From NCBI RefSeq assembly GCF_033344935.1, contig NZ_JAWPMM010000001.1, positions 1,846,001 through 1,910,000 on the forward strand: a stretch of 64,000 nucleotides of DNA, given 5' to 3'. Below the pieces are notes generated by a model. That model was not told the origin of the DNA, ran no database searches, and worked only from the letters and a program-made list of their open reading frames with translations. Both the position numbers and the translations under genes were made by a program. Positions 9,084 through 16,220 of the stretch are shown in pieces (within the stretch, counting starts at the first letter, position 1; every line of letters starts with the position of its first letter). The DNA is from Reichenbachiella sp. GTDB lineage: Bacteria > Bacteroidota > Bacteroidia > Cytophagales > Cyclobacteriaceae.

Positions 9084-10313
9084 ATTACTTTCTACTTTAA
9101 GGGGAATTGATAGCGTAAATGCCGTACCATGATCGACTTTGCTTTCTACTACAATGTCACCTTTCATGATCTTGCAATTTTCTTTAACAATGTACAAACC
9201 GAGTCCGGAAGAGTGCTCATTAGCAGTGGGTTTTGCTGAAAGTCGTTGAAATCTTTTGAAGAGCTTCTTTTGGTCCTCCTTGCTGATTCCTGGTCCTTGA
9301 TCTTTCACTCTGTAGTGCAAATGATCATTTTCCTGAAACACACTTAATTCCACCGTTGAATCTGCATTGGAAAATTTGATCGCATTGGATACCAAATTGT
9401 TCAGCGATCTGCAAAGCAGCTTCATGTCAGACTCAACTGGTATTGATTCTTCAATACTCAAAAGTACCAGATTGATTTTTTTCTGCTGAGAAGCGTTGAT
9501 AAACTGACTAATTATGATTTCTGCAATTTCAATGCCGTTAAGAACAGTAGGTTGAAACTTAGTTAACCCTTGTTCCAGTTGATTGACCTCTTGTAAATCT
9601 GTGATGAGTCCAAAAGCCCGGTTGAGCGAATCCTTCATCATATCAGAAATCACATGTTGATCAGTCATGGATTCAGAAATATCTAATAGTCCACTCAAGT
9701 TATTCAAAGGTGCTTTTAGGTCGTGGATCAGGATAGAACTCAGCTTTTCACGCTCGTAGAGCAGTTCTTGCAATTGTTTGTTCTTCTGGCTCAACTTTTT
9801 TTCGTATTCTAACCTTGTGATATGTTGGCCTAACCATTGACCTAGGTACAGCACAAAATCTCTATCGAATTGGTTAAAATGATTTTTCCTTGGTGATGGC
9901 GAAGAAAAATTGAGTGTACCATATTTTTTACCGTTTACCACAATGGGCACGCCGATATAAGCTTCGAGTTGGGTGTTTTGGTAGCAAGGATGGCTGCAAT
10001 GTTCGGATGCTCCTACGTGATTGAGGTCAACAATATTATTGCTTGCGAATGTGAGGCTACAGTAGGTATCATCTAGACTGAAGGATTGACCTTTTTCAAT
10101 CATATTTTCACCTGTACTAAATACTTCTTGTACTTCGTACATGCTATTGTCAATATGACTGATAATACCAATGTCCATTTCAACTAACTCAGTTGCTCTT
10201 TTGAGTACTTTGTCGAAGTGATAAGATTGATCAGCTGAAAGCTCTGTAAACAAATCAAAGATTTGCTGCATCCTCACCATGGCCCTTTTCTCAGAAAAAT
10301 GATCTATAGTCAT
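9081..10313 (-). CDS. GAF-domain sensor histidine kinase
   Basis: This 410-residue protein has no membrane helix and is probably a soluble sensor. A GAF domain spans about residues 20-165; its segment around HPCYQNTQLEAYIGVPI resembles GAF domains of phytochrome-like and ligand-sensing kinases. A coiled linker follows, then a HisKA domain with the phosphoacceptor His197 in ILIHDLKAPLNNL. The catalytic ATPase domain has NNLVSNAIKFSN (N box), VKDQGPGISKED (G1) and SSGLGLYIV (G2). No receiver domain or response regulator gene is next to it, so it is an orphan kinase. The signal is unknown. Confidence 0.9.
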   Translation of the reverse strand: MTIDHFSEKRAMVRMQQIFDLFTELSADQSYHFDKVLKRATELVEMDIGIISHIDNSMYEVQEVFSTGENMIEKGQSFSLDDTYCSLTFASNNIVDLNHVGASEHCSHPCYQNTQLEAYIGVPIVVNGKKYGTLNFSSPSPRKNHFNQFDRDFVLYLGQWLGQHITRLEYEKKLSQKNKQLQELLYEREKLSSILIHDLKAPLNNLSGLLDISESMTDQHVISDMMKDSLNRAFGLITDLQEVNQLEQGLTKFQPTVLNGIEIAEIIISQFINASQQKKINLVLLSIEESIPVESDMKLLCRSLNNLVSNAIKFSNADSTVELSVFQENDHLHYRVKDQGPGISKEDQKKLFKRFQRLSAKPTANEHSSGLGLYIVKENCKIMKGDIVVESKVDHGTAFTLSIPLKVESN

Positions 10314-10544
10314 AGCTGTTAGTATATTGGTTCTTAACTAAAAGGGGGATAATTGAGGGGGAATGGAAGAAGCAAAATAACAGCTATAATCAGCAATGAC
10401 TATCGTTTTCGACGAATGGGGTGTTCTACTCGTTTATTTATATTTCAGGTATTAAAAATCGAGCAATACTAAAATTATATATTGAAATAATTATATATTT
10501 TATTTGATCGGTTGCCGGGATATAATGTGATTTTTATTGAAATT

Positions 10545-11036
10545 TTATGCCAATGAAACCTCGTCTCCAATCCTTATATCTCCCTCTGAGACCACTCTGG
10601 CGGTAATGCCTCCGTGCCCTCTCATTGCACTATAGCCACCCGGGCCCAGGTTTTCTTCCATTCGATTGCAAGGCGCACAAATTCCGGAGGTTTCTAAAAC
10701 AACTCCTCCAATCTTAAACTTCTGAGATTTGAGAGATAGTAAATTAATGCCAGACACCACAATATTTCTTCTAGTGAGTCCAGGATCTATAGCGTCTTTA
10801 CCAAGCATGGCCGCTACTGCTTCTAGATGCTCTTTTTGAATCAAGGTCACTTGTCTTTTTCCAGAAAGACTTCCTTTGAAATGATCGCCTTCCAATCCTG
10901 TCTTTTTCTTCGCAGTTACGTGATCCACTGCTGTGGGAATAGCCTTTCGTTCTTTGCGGATACCTATCCATTCTACTTTTCCAACTTGGGGAATGGACCG
11001 GAGCAGTTGTTTCATTACTGGTTCGTCGTAGGACAT
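10545..11036 (-). CDS. MOSC domain-containing protein
   Basis: This protein is about 163 residues when started at the ATG at 11036 (MSYDEPVMKQLLRSIPQVG). An upstream extension to 11114 would run through an intrinsic terminator hairpin at 11071-11099 and is rejected. An AGAAAG ribosome-binding-like stretch precedes this ATG. The MOSC fold is indicated by GLEGDHFKGS, RQVTLIQKEHLEAV, LTRRNIVVSGINLLSL and TSGICAPCNRMEENLGPGGY; the last carries the conserved cysteine. MOSC domains bind the molybdenum cofactor or act as sulfur carriers, as in MOSC sulfurases, YiiM and YcbX. A link to the Mo-hydroxylase operon 1.5 kb away is possible but not shown. Confidence 0.9.
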   Translation of the reverse strand: MSYDEPVMKQLLRSIPQVGKVEWIGIRKERKAIPTAVDHVTAKKKTGLEGDHFKGSLSGKRQVTLIQKEHLEAVAAMLGKDAIDPGLTRRNIVVSGINLLSLKSQKFKIGGVVLETSGICAPCNRMEENLGPGGYSAMRGHGGITARVVSEGDIRIGDEVSLA

Positions 11037-11070
11037 AGACTTTCTGTTTTCAACAAATATATAGCGGAAT

Positions 11071-11099
11071 AAAAAAACGACTGCAACTTGCAGCCGTTT
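11071..11099 (-). terminator. Intrinsic terminator of the 11125-13479 permease gene
   Basis: On the minus strand AAACGGCTGCAAGTTGCAG pairs back through CTGCA/TGCAG and AAACG/CGTTT and is followed directly by seven T. It lies about 25 bases after the permease stop and before the MOSC start, and helps fix the MOSC start codon. Confidence 0.82.
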
Positions 11100-11124
11100 C
11101 AATATAACCATCAATCAAAATTCT

Positions 11125-13479
11125 TTATTCATCTCTCAAGCATTCTGCTGGATTGACGTGCGCTGCTCTCAACGCCTGCGAGCCAACAGTTAGCCAGGCA
11201 ATGATCAGAGAGAGCAAGCCTGCTCCTACAAAAAACCAAACTTCCAGACTGATGCGGAAAGCAAATTGATCCAACCATTCGCTAATGAGGTAATAGCTGA
11301 TGGGAAGCGCTAAGAGGATGGACAAGCCTACAAGTTTGGTGAAGTCCGAGGAAAGCAGGTAGACGATATTCAATACACTAGAACCAAGGACTTTTCTAAT
11401 CCCTATTTCTTTTTGTCTACGCTCTGCTGTGAAGCTGGCCAATCCAAATAGTCCTAGGCAAGAAATAACAATTGCCATACCTGCGAAAAATCTAGATAAA
11501 GTGGATACGCGTTGTTCAGCTTCATAGTGCGTTTTATAGGTTTCGTCCATGAAGTTGTATTCAAAGGCAAAACCTGAATTAAACTCTTCATAAAAGGTTT
11601 TCAAATCAGCCAGTGTCTGTTTTTCTGTTCCGGCTTGTATTCTGGCCATGATGTGCCAGGTGTTTTCTGGAGAAAGAATAAAAAACAAGGGTTTCACTTC
11701 ATTGTGCAAGGATTGAAAATGAAAGTCTTTTACTACACCAATGATTTCGAGTTTGTTGTCACCCCAAAGAGTGATTGTTTTTCCGATGGGATCTTCCATG
11801 CCCATGGCTTTAATGCCGGCTTCGTTGAATATGATTTTTGTGGTATCTGTACTGAATTCTTTCGAAAAGGCACGGCCTTCTTTGAATTCAATTCCTAAAG
11901 TCTCAAAAATGCCATAGTTAGTTCTTACATTTTCAAAGAGTATGTTGACCTCAGGGTCTTTTCCTTCCCATTCTAAACCTGAAGTATTGTTGTTTCTATA
12001 GAGTAGGGTATGACCTGTGCTAGTTGCTGAGACGATACCCGGGATAGCTTTTAAACCTGTAAGGAATGATTCTACATTGCTTTCCACCTTTCCCTCTTGG
12101 TCAAAGTAGATCATGTTGTCTTTGTCATATCCAAGGCTTTTGGATTGTACATAGTCTATTTGTTTGTAAATGACCATCACGGATACAATCAAAATGATGG
12201 ATAGTGTGAATTGGAAAATAACCAAACCTTTTCTTGCCCATAGCTCTGCAAGAGAACCTTTCATTTCTCCTTTTAATACTTTGACTATCGTAAAACTTGA
12301 AAGGTAAATGGCAGGATAGCTGCCTGAGATTATTCCGGTAAAAAGGGTGATGCCAAAAAATGCAAAAATTACATCGAGGTCAAATGAATTAGAAATTTGC
12401 TTTCCCGTGATTTCATTGAATTGGGGAAGAAGGAAGAAGACTACTAAAACGGAAACGGCAAAAGAGATCAATGACATGAGTAGAGACTCAGTCATGTATT
12501 GTGTTACTATCGTCGATTTTGGCGCACCTACAGCTTTCTTTATACCCACTTCTTTAGCTCTTCTGGATGCTCGTGCTGTAGCGAGGTTCATGAAGTTGAT
12601 ACATGCAATGAGCAAAATAAAAATGGCTATGATTGAAAAAAGGCGAACATACTCTATGCGACCCCCGACCAGATGACCATGTTCATATCTTCCATAGAGA
12701 TAGTTATCTGAGTATTTCTTCAGAAATAAGGTGACGTTAGTATTTTCGTTTTTGGTTTTAACGAACTCCGCAATTTTGTCTGATACCTCAGAAGCCTGTG
12801 CGCCACTTCTTAACATTACATAAGTTCTTGGTCCATTACTTCCCCAGTTTTTCACCCATGGGTTGCGCTCCATGAAGTTGTCAAATGGTAGCGCGAAATC
12901 AAAAGTGATACTCGATTGGGCTGATATTTTTTTAAATATTCCTGAGATTAAGAAGGTTTGATCGTGATCTAATTTTAAGGGTTTTCCAATGAGGTCTGAG
13001 GTAGTACCAAAAATTCGGAGGGCCAAGTCGTCGGAAATAACAATAGAACTCAAATCTTTCATTACATGATCCGCATTACCTTCAATCAGTTCGTGGGAGA
13101 AAATATTAAAGAAGTCAGGCCCTACATACCATCCTTCTGATTTTATGTTTTTGTCTTCAAATGACAATGTCATATTGTTTACCCAAGTAGTGGTGGCTGC
13201 ATATTCTATTTCAGGGAATTCCTCTTTGAGTGATCGAGCCAGAAGGCCTGGCGTAGACCATGTGGTCATAATATGATCGGCATACTGTTGATGCTCCATT
13301 ACTTGAAAAAGTTGATCATCCTTAGCGTAATGCTTATCTGTATTCATCTCGTCTGTTACCCAAAGATAGATGAACATCGTACAGGCTAGTCCTGTGGATA
13401 GGCCAATAAGGTTGATGAAAAAGGAACTTTTAAATCGCTTAAAGTTCCTAAATGTCAGGATCAGATTGTGCTTAAACAT
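11125..13479 (-). CDS. ABC transporter permease, FtsX/MacB-like, stand-alone
   Basis: This 784-residue protein is built like the permease at 3345: the start MFKHNLILTFRNFKRFKSS, one N-terminal helix, a periplasmic core domain, an FtsX block near 285-400 with RRAKEVGIKKAVGAPKS, a second periplasmic domain, and a C-terminal FtsX block with RRQKEIGIRKVLGSSV. It ends NPAECLRDE, the typical family tail. There is no ATPase partner nearby. The two proteins share architecture and motifs but differ widely in the periplasmic parts, so they are old paralogues rather than a recent duplication. The substrate is unknown. Confidence 0.9.
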   Translation of the reverse strand: MFKHNLILTFRNFKRFKSSFFINLIGLSTGLACTMFIYLWVTDEMNTDKHYAKDDQLFQVMEHQQYADHIMTTWSTPGLLARSLKEEFPEIEYAATTTWVNNMTLSFEDKNIKSEGWYVGPDFFNIFSHELIEGNADHVMKDLSSIVISDDLALRIFGTTSDLIGKPLKLDHDQTFLISGIFKKISAQSSITFDFALPFDNFMERNPWVKNWGSNGPRTYVMLRSGAQASEVSDKIAEFVKTKNENTNVTLFLKKYSDNYLYGRYEHGHLVGGRIEYVRLFSIIAIFILLIACINFMNLATARASRRAKEVGIKKAVGAPKSTIVTQYMTESLLMSLISFAVSVLVVFFLLPQFNEITGKQISNSFDLDVIFAFFGITLFTGIISGSYPAIYLSSFTIVKVLKGEMKGSLAELWARKGLVIFQFTLSIILIVSVMVIYKQIDYVQSKSLGYDKDNMIYFDQEGKVESNVESFLTGLKAIPGIVSATSTGHTLLYRNNNTSGLEWEGKDPEVNILFENVRTNYGIFETLGIEFKEGRAFSKEFSTDTTKIIFNEAGIKAMGMEDPIGKTITLWGDNKLEIIGVVKDFHFQSLHNEVKPLFFILSPENTWHIMARIQAGTEKQTLADLKTFYEEFNSGFAFEYNFMDETYKTHYEAEQRVSTLSRFFAGMAIVISCLGLFGLASFTAERRQKEIGIRKVLGSSVLNIVYLLSSDFTKLVGLSILLALPISYYLISEWLDQFAFRISLEVWFFVGAGLLSLIIAWLTVGSQALRAAHVNPAECLRDE

Positions 13480-13546
13480 GAGTTGAGTTTTTGGTTATAT
13501 CTAAATGTATAGATTGTAGTACAACGTAAATAGTTGCAAATGGCCA

Positions 13547-13581
13547 TAAAAAAAGCCAGTGTTCGATATTCGAAACTGGCT
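13547..13581 (-). terminator. Intrinsic terminator of the TerB-like gene
   Basis: agccagtgttcg (13554-13565) and cgaaactggct (13571-13581) form a stem with one bulged base. On the minus strand it is followed by seven T. It lies 25 bases past the stop of the gene ending at 13606. Confidence 0.75.
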
Positions 13582-13605
13582 TTTAGATTTCTCTTTTGAT
13601 CTGGA

Positions 13606-14079
13606 TTACATCATTTCGTAATCTGCAGGCTTATCAATCATGTCAAGCGGCAGCCATTGGGCTTCAGCTTTGCTTATTTTTTTAATGCCAAAAACACCAC
13701 CGGAAGCTTCGGCTACCACCTTGGCAAGATCTATCAAAAATTGGTGTACTTGCTTAGCCACCTCAGGCTCCACTTTTGGAAGTATACCATTGAGCTGACG
13801 AAGGTAAGAGGTGATGGTATGCTGTCTGGTGTCCAAATCAGTTGGTAAATCAGAGATGTAATTTTTGAAAATATCCTCGAATTGATTGGCAATATCTTCG
13901 AAGTACTCTCCGAGTTTATCATAGCGATGTTTGGCCGTAGTAGCATAATGAATAGCTTCAGCTATTTCATCTTTATCAACGTCATCGTCAGCACCGGCTA
14001 TCAGCATGGCGACCATTGCGGGTGCATTCATTACGATTTCTATCTCATCATCTCTAAGGGTTCTGAACACGCTGGTCAT
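13606..14079 (-). CDS. TerB-like helical protein of unknown function
   Basis: This 157-residue protein is all-alpha and acidic, without a signal peptide. Residues 22-50 (VAMLIAGADDDVDKDEIAEAI) resemble the first helices and acidic loop of TerB/DjlA-type domains, where the acidic residues may bind metal. The C-terminal part is a helical bundle ending in a conserved-looking GGVFGIKKISKAE stretch. It is a single-gene transcription unit with its own terminator. TerB-like domains are linked to tellurite resistance and envelope stress in other bacteria, but nothing here shows such a role. Confidence 0.6.
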   Translation of the reverse strand: MTSVFRTLRDDEIEIVMNAPAMVAMLIAGADDDVDKDEIAEAIHYATTAKHRYDKLGEYFEDIANQFEDIFKNYISDLPTDLDTRQHTITSYLRQLNGILPKVEPEVAKQVHQFLIDLAKVVAEASGGVFGIKKISKAEAQWLPLDMIDKPADYEMM

Positions 14080-14362
14080 AATTATTGTTTTTTATTTAAA
14101 ATCTTGAATAAGATAAAAATGCAATTTGCATCAAGATTATTTTGAAAATTCAATTACTATTTTGGGATAGTCGGTTAATATTTTTATGTGACCTGAGCAT
14201 CAAATATTACCATTTAGTAAAAATAGTAATAATGTTGAAGTTAGCGGAGTGCTTTTAATTTTTCGATTAAAGTTCAAGTATACTTAAAACTTCATCTTGA
14301 AATAGTTATATTTTTACTTTTTAGCTTTTCTTGGTTTGACCTTCTTGACATAAAAATATCTT

Positions 14363-14956
14363 CTACAAATAGATCTTCCTGTTCTTGATTTGGAGCAGGT
14401 TGTCGGTCTCCATTTTTTTGATAGCGCGAATCGCTGTTTCTACTCTCAGTCCAGTCATGTCGGCTATTTGCTGACGAGTGAGCGCTATAGCAAACAATGA
14501 ATCTGGATCAATATTCATTTCTGCTTTTAAGTATTTCAACAAAGTGAGGATACGATGTTCGGGGTCATAACTCGAAATTTCAGTTGCCATAACGGCTTTA
14601 TAATGCAGCCGTTTGGCCAAATTTTTAGAAACTTCCAGATTCATTTTAGGGTTGTTTAGAAGCAGCTCTATGAATTTATCCTTTCCTAGCTTAAGGACTT
14701 CACAGTCCGTAGTAGCCAATGCACTGGCGGGATAGGTGACATCCACGAATAATGGTGGTTCTCCAAAACTCTGGCCTTCGGTGAACATCCCTTGTACAAA
14801 TTCTTGTCCTTGTTCACTAAAGTTGCTCATCTTGACCTGACCCAGAACTACTTGAAAATAGTTGAGCGCATGATCACCTTGTCTGAAAATCCACTCGCCT
14901 TTTTTGAAATGTATTTTCTTAGCTCCTGCTTTCTCTAAACTACTAGGGTCAATCAT
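14363..14956 (-). CDS. Crp/Fnr-family regulator, probably controls ric
   Basis: This 197-residue protein has a cyclic-nucleotide-binding-like sensor domain (FKKGEWIFRQGDHALNYF onward to about residue 115), a long dimerisation helix and a winged helix-turn-helix at about 155-190 (LTRQQIADMTGLRVETAIRAIKKME). There is no N-terminal cysteine cluster, so it is not an FNR-type Fe-S sensor and is more like NnrR/DNR-type members that sense NO through heme or another route. It is divergent from the Fe-S repair gene ric with 74 bases between them. A symmetric 18-base palindrome in that gap fits a Crp/Fnr site. The sensing mechanism is inference. Confidence 0.88.
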   Translation of the reverse strand: MIDPSSLEKAGAKKIHFKKGEWIFRQGDHALNYFQVVLGQVKMSNFSEQGQEFVQGMFTEGQSFGEPPLFVDVTYPASALATTDCEVLKLGKDKFIELLLNNPKMNLEVSKNLAKRLHYKAVMATEISSYDPEHRILTLLKYLKAEMNIDPDSLFAIALTRQQIADMTGLRVETAIRAIKKMETDNLLQIKNRKIYL

Positions 14957-14965
14957 TTTCTTCTC

Positions 14966-14983
14966 TTATGATTTGAGTCATAA
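14966..14983. promoter_or_regulatory. Predicted Crp/Fnr operator in front of ric
   Basis: TTATGATTTGAGTCATAA is a palindrome with perfect 6-base arms and a 6-base spacer, like Crp/Fnr sites. Its centre lies about 40 bases before the predicted ric transcription start, the usual place for class II activation by this family. It is also close to the start of the regulator gene, so autoregulation is possible. Confidence 0.6.
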
Positions 14984-15003
14984 ACTCGATGTAATCGCTT
15001 TTA

Positions 15004-15018
15004 TAATTTTGATCAAAA
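15004..15018 (+). promoter_or_regulatory. Predicted ric promoter -7 element and overlapping palindrome
   Basis: TAATTTTG (15004-15011) fits the Bacteroidota -7 consensus TAnnTTTG. It overlaps the perfect palindrome TTTTGATCAAAA (15007-15018). The palindrome resembles the core of an FNR-type TTGAT-ATCAA site without spacer and might be coincidental. Confidence 0.45.
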
Positions 15019-15030
15019 ATAAGAGAAATC

Positions 15031-15747
15031 ATGCAGATCAATAAACAAGAAACGATAGCGAATATTGTAAAGCAAGACTTTAGAGCCGCGCAAATTTTCA
15101 GTGCCAATGGATTAGATTTTTGTTGTGGAGGGAAAGTGCCACTATCTGAAGCCTGTGAAAAAAGTGGACTGAATGTGGAAAATGTACTCGAAGAGCTTGA
15201 TGCACTTAAAAAGCAGGGTGATCATTCCATATCCTACGAAGGATGGACTAACGCACAGCTCATCAAGCATATAGTCGAGGTGCATCATGCGTATATTGAA
15301 GACACCGTGCCATATCTATTTCAGCTACTAGACAAAATAGCCAATGTGCATGGAGAGCGGCATCCTGAATTGATTCAAATCAGAGATATCTATGAGGAGG
15401 CAACGGATGCCCTATATGATCATATGAAAAAAGAAGAAATGATTTTGTTTCCAGCGATTGAGAGTATAGAGCAAGCAAAATTAAATGGTAAGCCAATGCC
15501 TCCATTCCCTTTTGGAAGTATTTCTAATCCCATACAGGGTATGGAAGGAGAGCATGATTTTGAGGGAGATGCATTCAAGCAAATAGCGGCATTGTCGAGC
15601 AACTTTACACCACCGGAAGATGCATGCAATACCTATCAGGTCGCTTTCGCTAAGCTGGAGGAATTTGTGAATGACCTACACAGACATATCCATTTAGAGA
15701 ATAACATATTATTTGAGAATGCCAGATTGTTAGAACAAAGTTTATAG
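15031..15747 (+). CDS. ric: Iron-sulfur cluster repair di-iron protein (RIC/YtfE/ScdA)
   Basis: This 238-residue cytoplasmic protein repairs Fe-S clusters damaged by nitric oxide or peroxide in the characterised YtfE/ScdA relatives. The N-terminal ScdA_N domain has the family motif NGLDFCCGG (Cys31-Cys32). The C-terminal hemerythrin-like four-helix bundle carries the di-iron ligands as His and Glu residues in KHIVEVHHAYIE, GERHPE, DHMKKEEMILFPAI, GEHDFEG and LHRHIHLENNILF. Length and order match the family. A Crp/Fnr regulator is divergent and an operator sits at a suitable distance, so induction by nitrosative stress is likely. A strong terminator follows. Confidence 0.94.
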   Translation: MQINKQETIANIVKQDFRAAQIFSANGLDFCCGGKVPLSEACEKSGLNVENVLEELDALKKQGDHSISYEGWTNAQLIKHIVEVHHAYIEDTVPYLFQLLDKIANVHGERHPELIQIRDIYEEATDALYDHMKKEEMILFPAIESIEQAKLNGKPMPPFPFGSISNPIQGMEGEHDFEGDAFKQIAALSSNFTPPEDACNTYQVAFAKLEEFVNDLHRHIHLENNILFENARLLEQSL

Positions 15748-15769
15748 GAAATATTGGTTAAGTAGTTTG

Positions 15770-15808
15770 AGCCGCTGTGCTTCTAAATTGAAGTGTAGCG
15801 GCTTTTTT
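15770..15808 (+). terminator. Intrinsic terminator of ric
   Basis: agccgct (15770-15776) pairs with agcggct (15797-15803), extended by a second short pairing (cttc/gaag) in the loop, and is followed by TTTTTT. Confidence 0.82.
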
Positions 15809-15818
15809 ATGTAATTAA

Positions 15819-15877
15819 TTCTGTATTTGTAGAACAAATGATTTTGAACTCTCGTAATATGTTCTATGTTTGTAGAA
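15819..15877 (+). promoter_or_regulatory. padR promoter with two copies of a 16-base palindrome-like site
   Basis: TTCTGTATTTGTAGAA (15819-15834) and TTCTATGTTTGTAGAA (15862-15877) differ at only three positions and have TTCT/AGAA ends. The second contains TATGTTTG (15865-15872), a full TAnnTTTG -7 element. The start codon of padR lies about 20 bases downstream. Two repressor sites, one on top of the -7 element, suggest PadR autoregulation, which is inference. Confidence 0.55.
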
Positions 15878-15896
15878 TAAAATACTGCAAAAGCTT

Positions 15897-16220
15897 ATGA
15901 AAGGATCAAATCTTGGTGAATTTGAAGAGATTGTTTTACTCATAGTGGGGATTGCTGGTGAAGAAGCCTACGGGTTGGCTATCATGGAGCTGATCAAAGA
16001 GCAAGCAGGAAGAAGTACAACAATAGGGGCTGTACACGCCGTGCTTAGTAGGTTGGAGGACAAAGGACTACTCAACTCAAAGTTAGGAGGAGCCACAAAA
16101 GAAAGAGGGGGCAGACGAAAAAGAATCTTTGAAATTACTGCAGCAGGAAGAAGGGCACTTGAATTGTCCCGTGATTTGAGAGTGAATCTCTGGGAACAAT
16201 ATGCCATAAAAACGGTCTGA
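15897..16220 (+). CDS. PadR-family transcriptional regulator
   Basis: This 107-residue PadR protein consists of the winged helix-turn-helix, with FEEIVLLIVGIAGEEAYGLAIMELI as helices 1-2, AVHAVLSRLEDKGLL as the recognition helix and start of the wing, and GGRRKRIFEITAAGRRALE as the wing and last helix. It lacks a long C-terminal dimerisation domain, as in the PadR-s1 type that accompanies permeases in Bacteroidota. Its stop codon overlaps the start of the permease gene (ATGA), so the two are translated together. It probably represses its own operon through the paired sites upstream. The effector is unknown. Confidence 0.92.
   Translation: MKGSNLGEFEEIVLLIVGIAGEEAYGLAIMELIKEQAGRSTTIGAVHAVLSRLEDKGLLNSKLGGATKERGGRRKRIFEITAAGRRALELSRDLRVNLWEQYAIKTV

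Noticed and set aside
14117-14132. Palindrome-like aaaatgcaatttgcat before the TerB-like gene
   Set aside because: Resembles part of the zinc-operator core but lacks the GTTGC half and the 3-base spacing; probably chance in AT-rich DNA.
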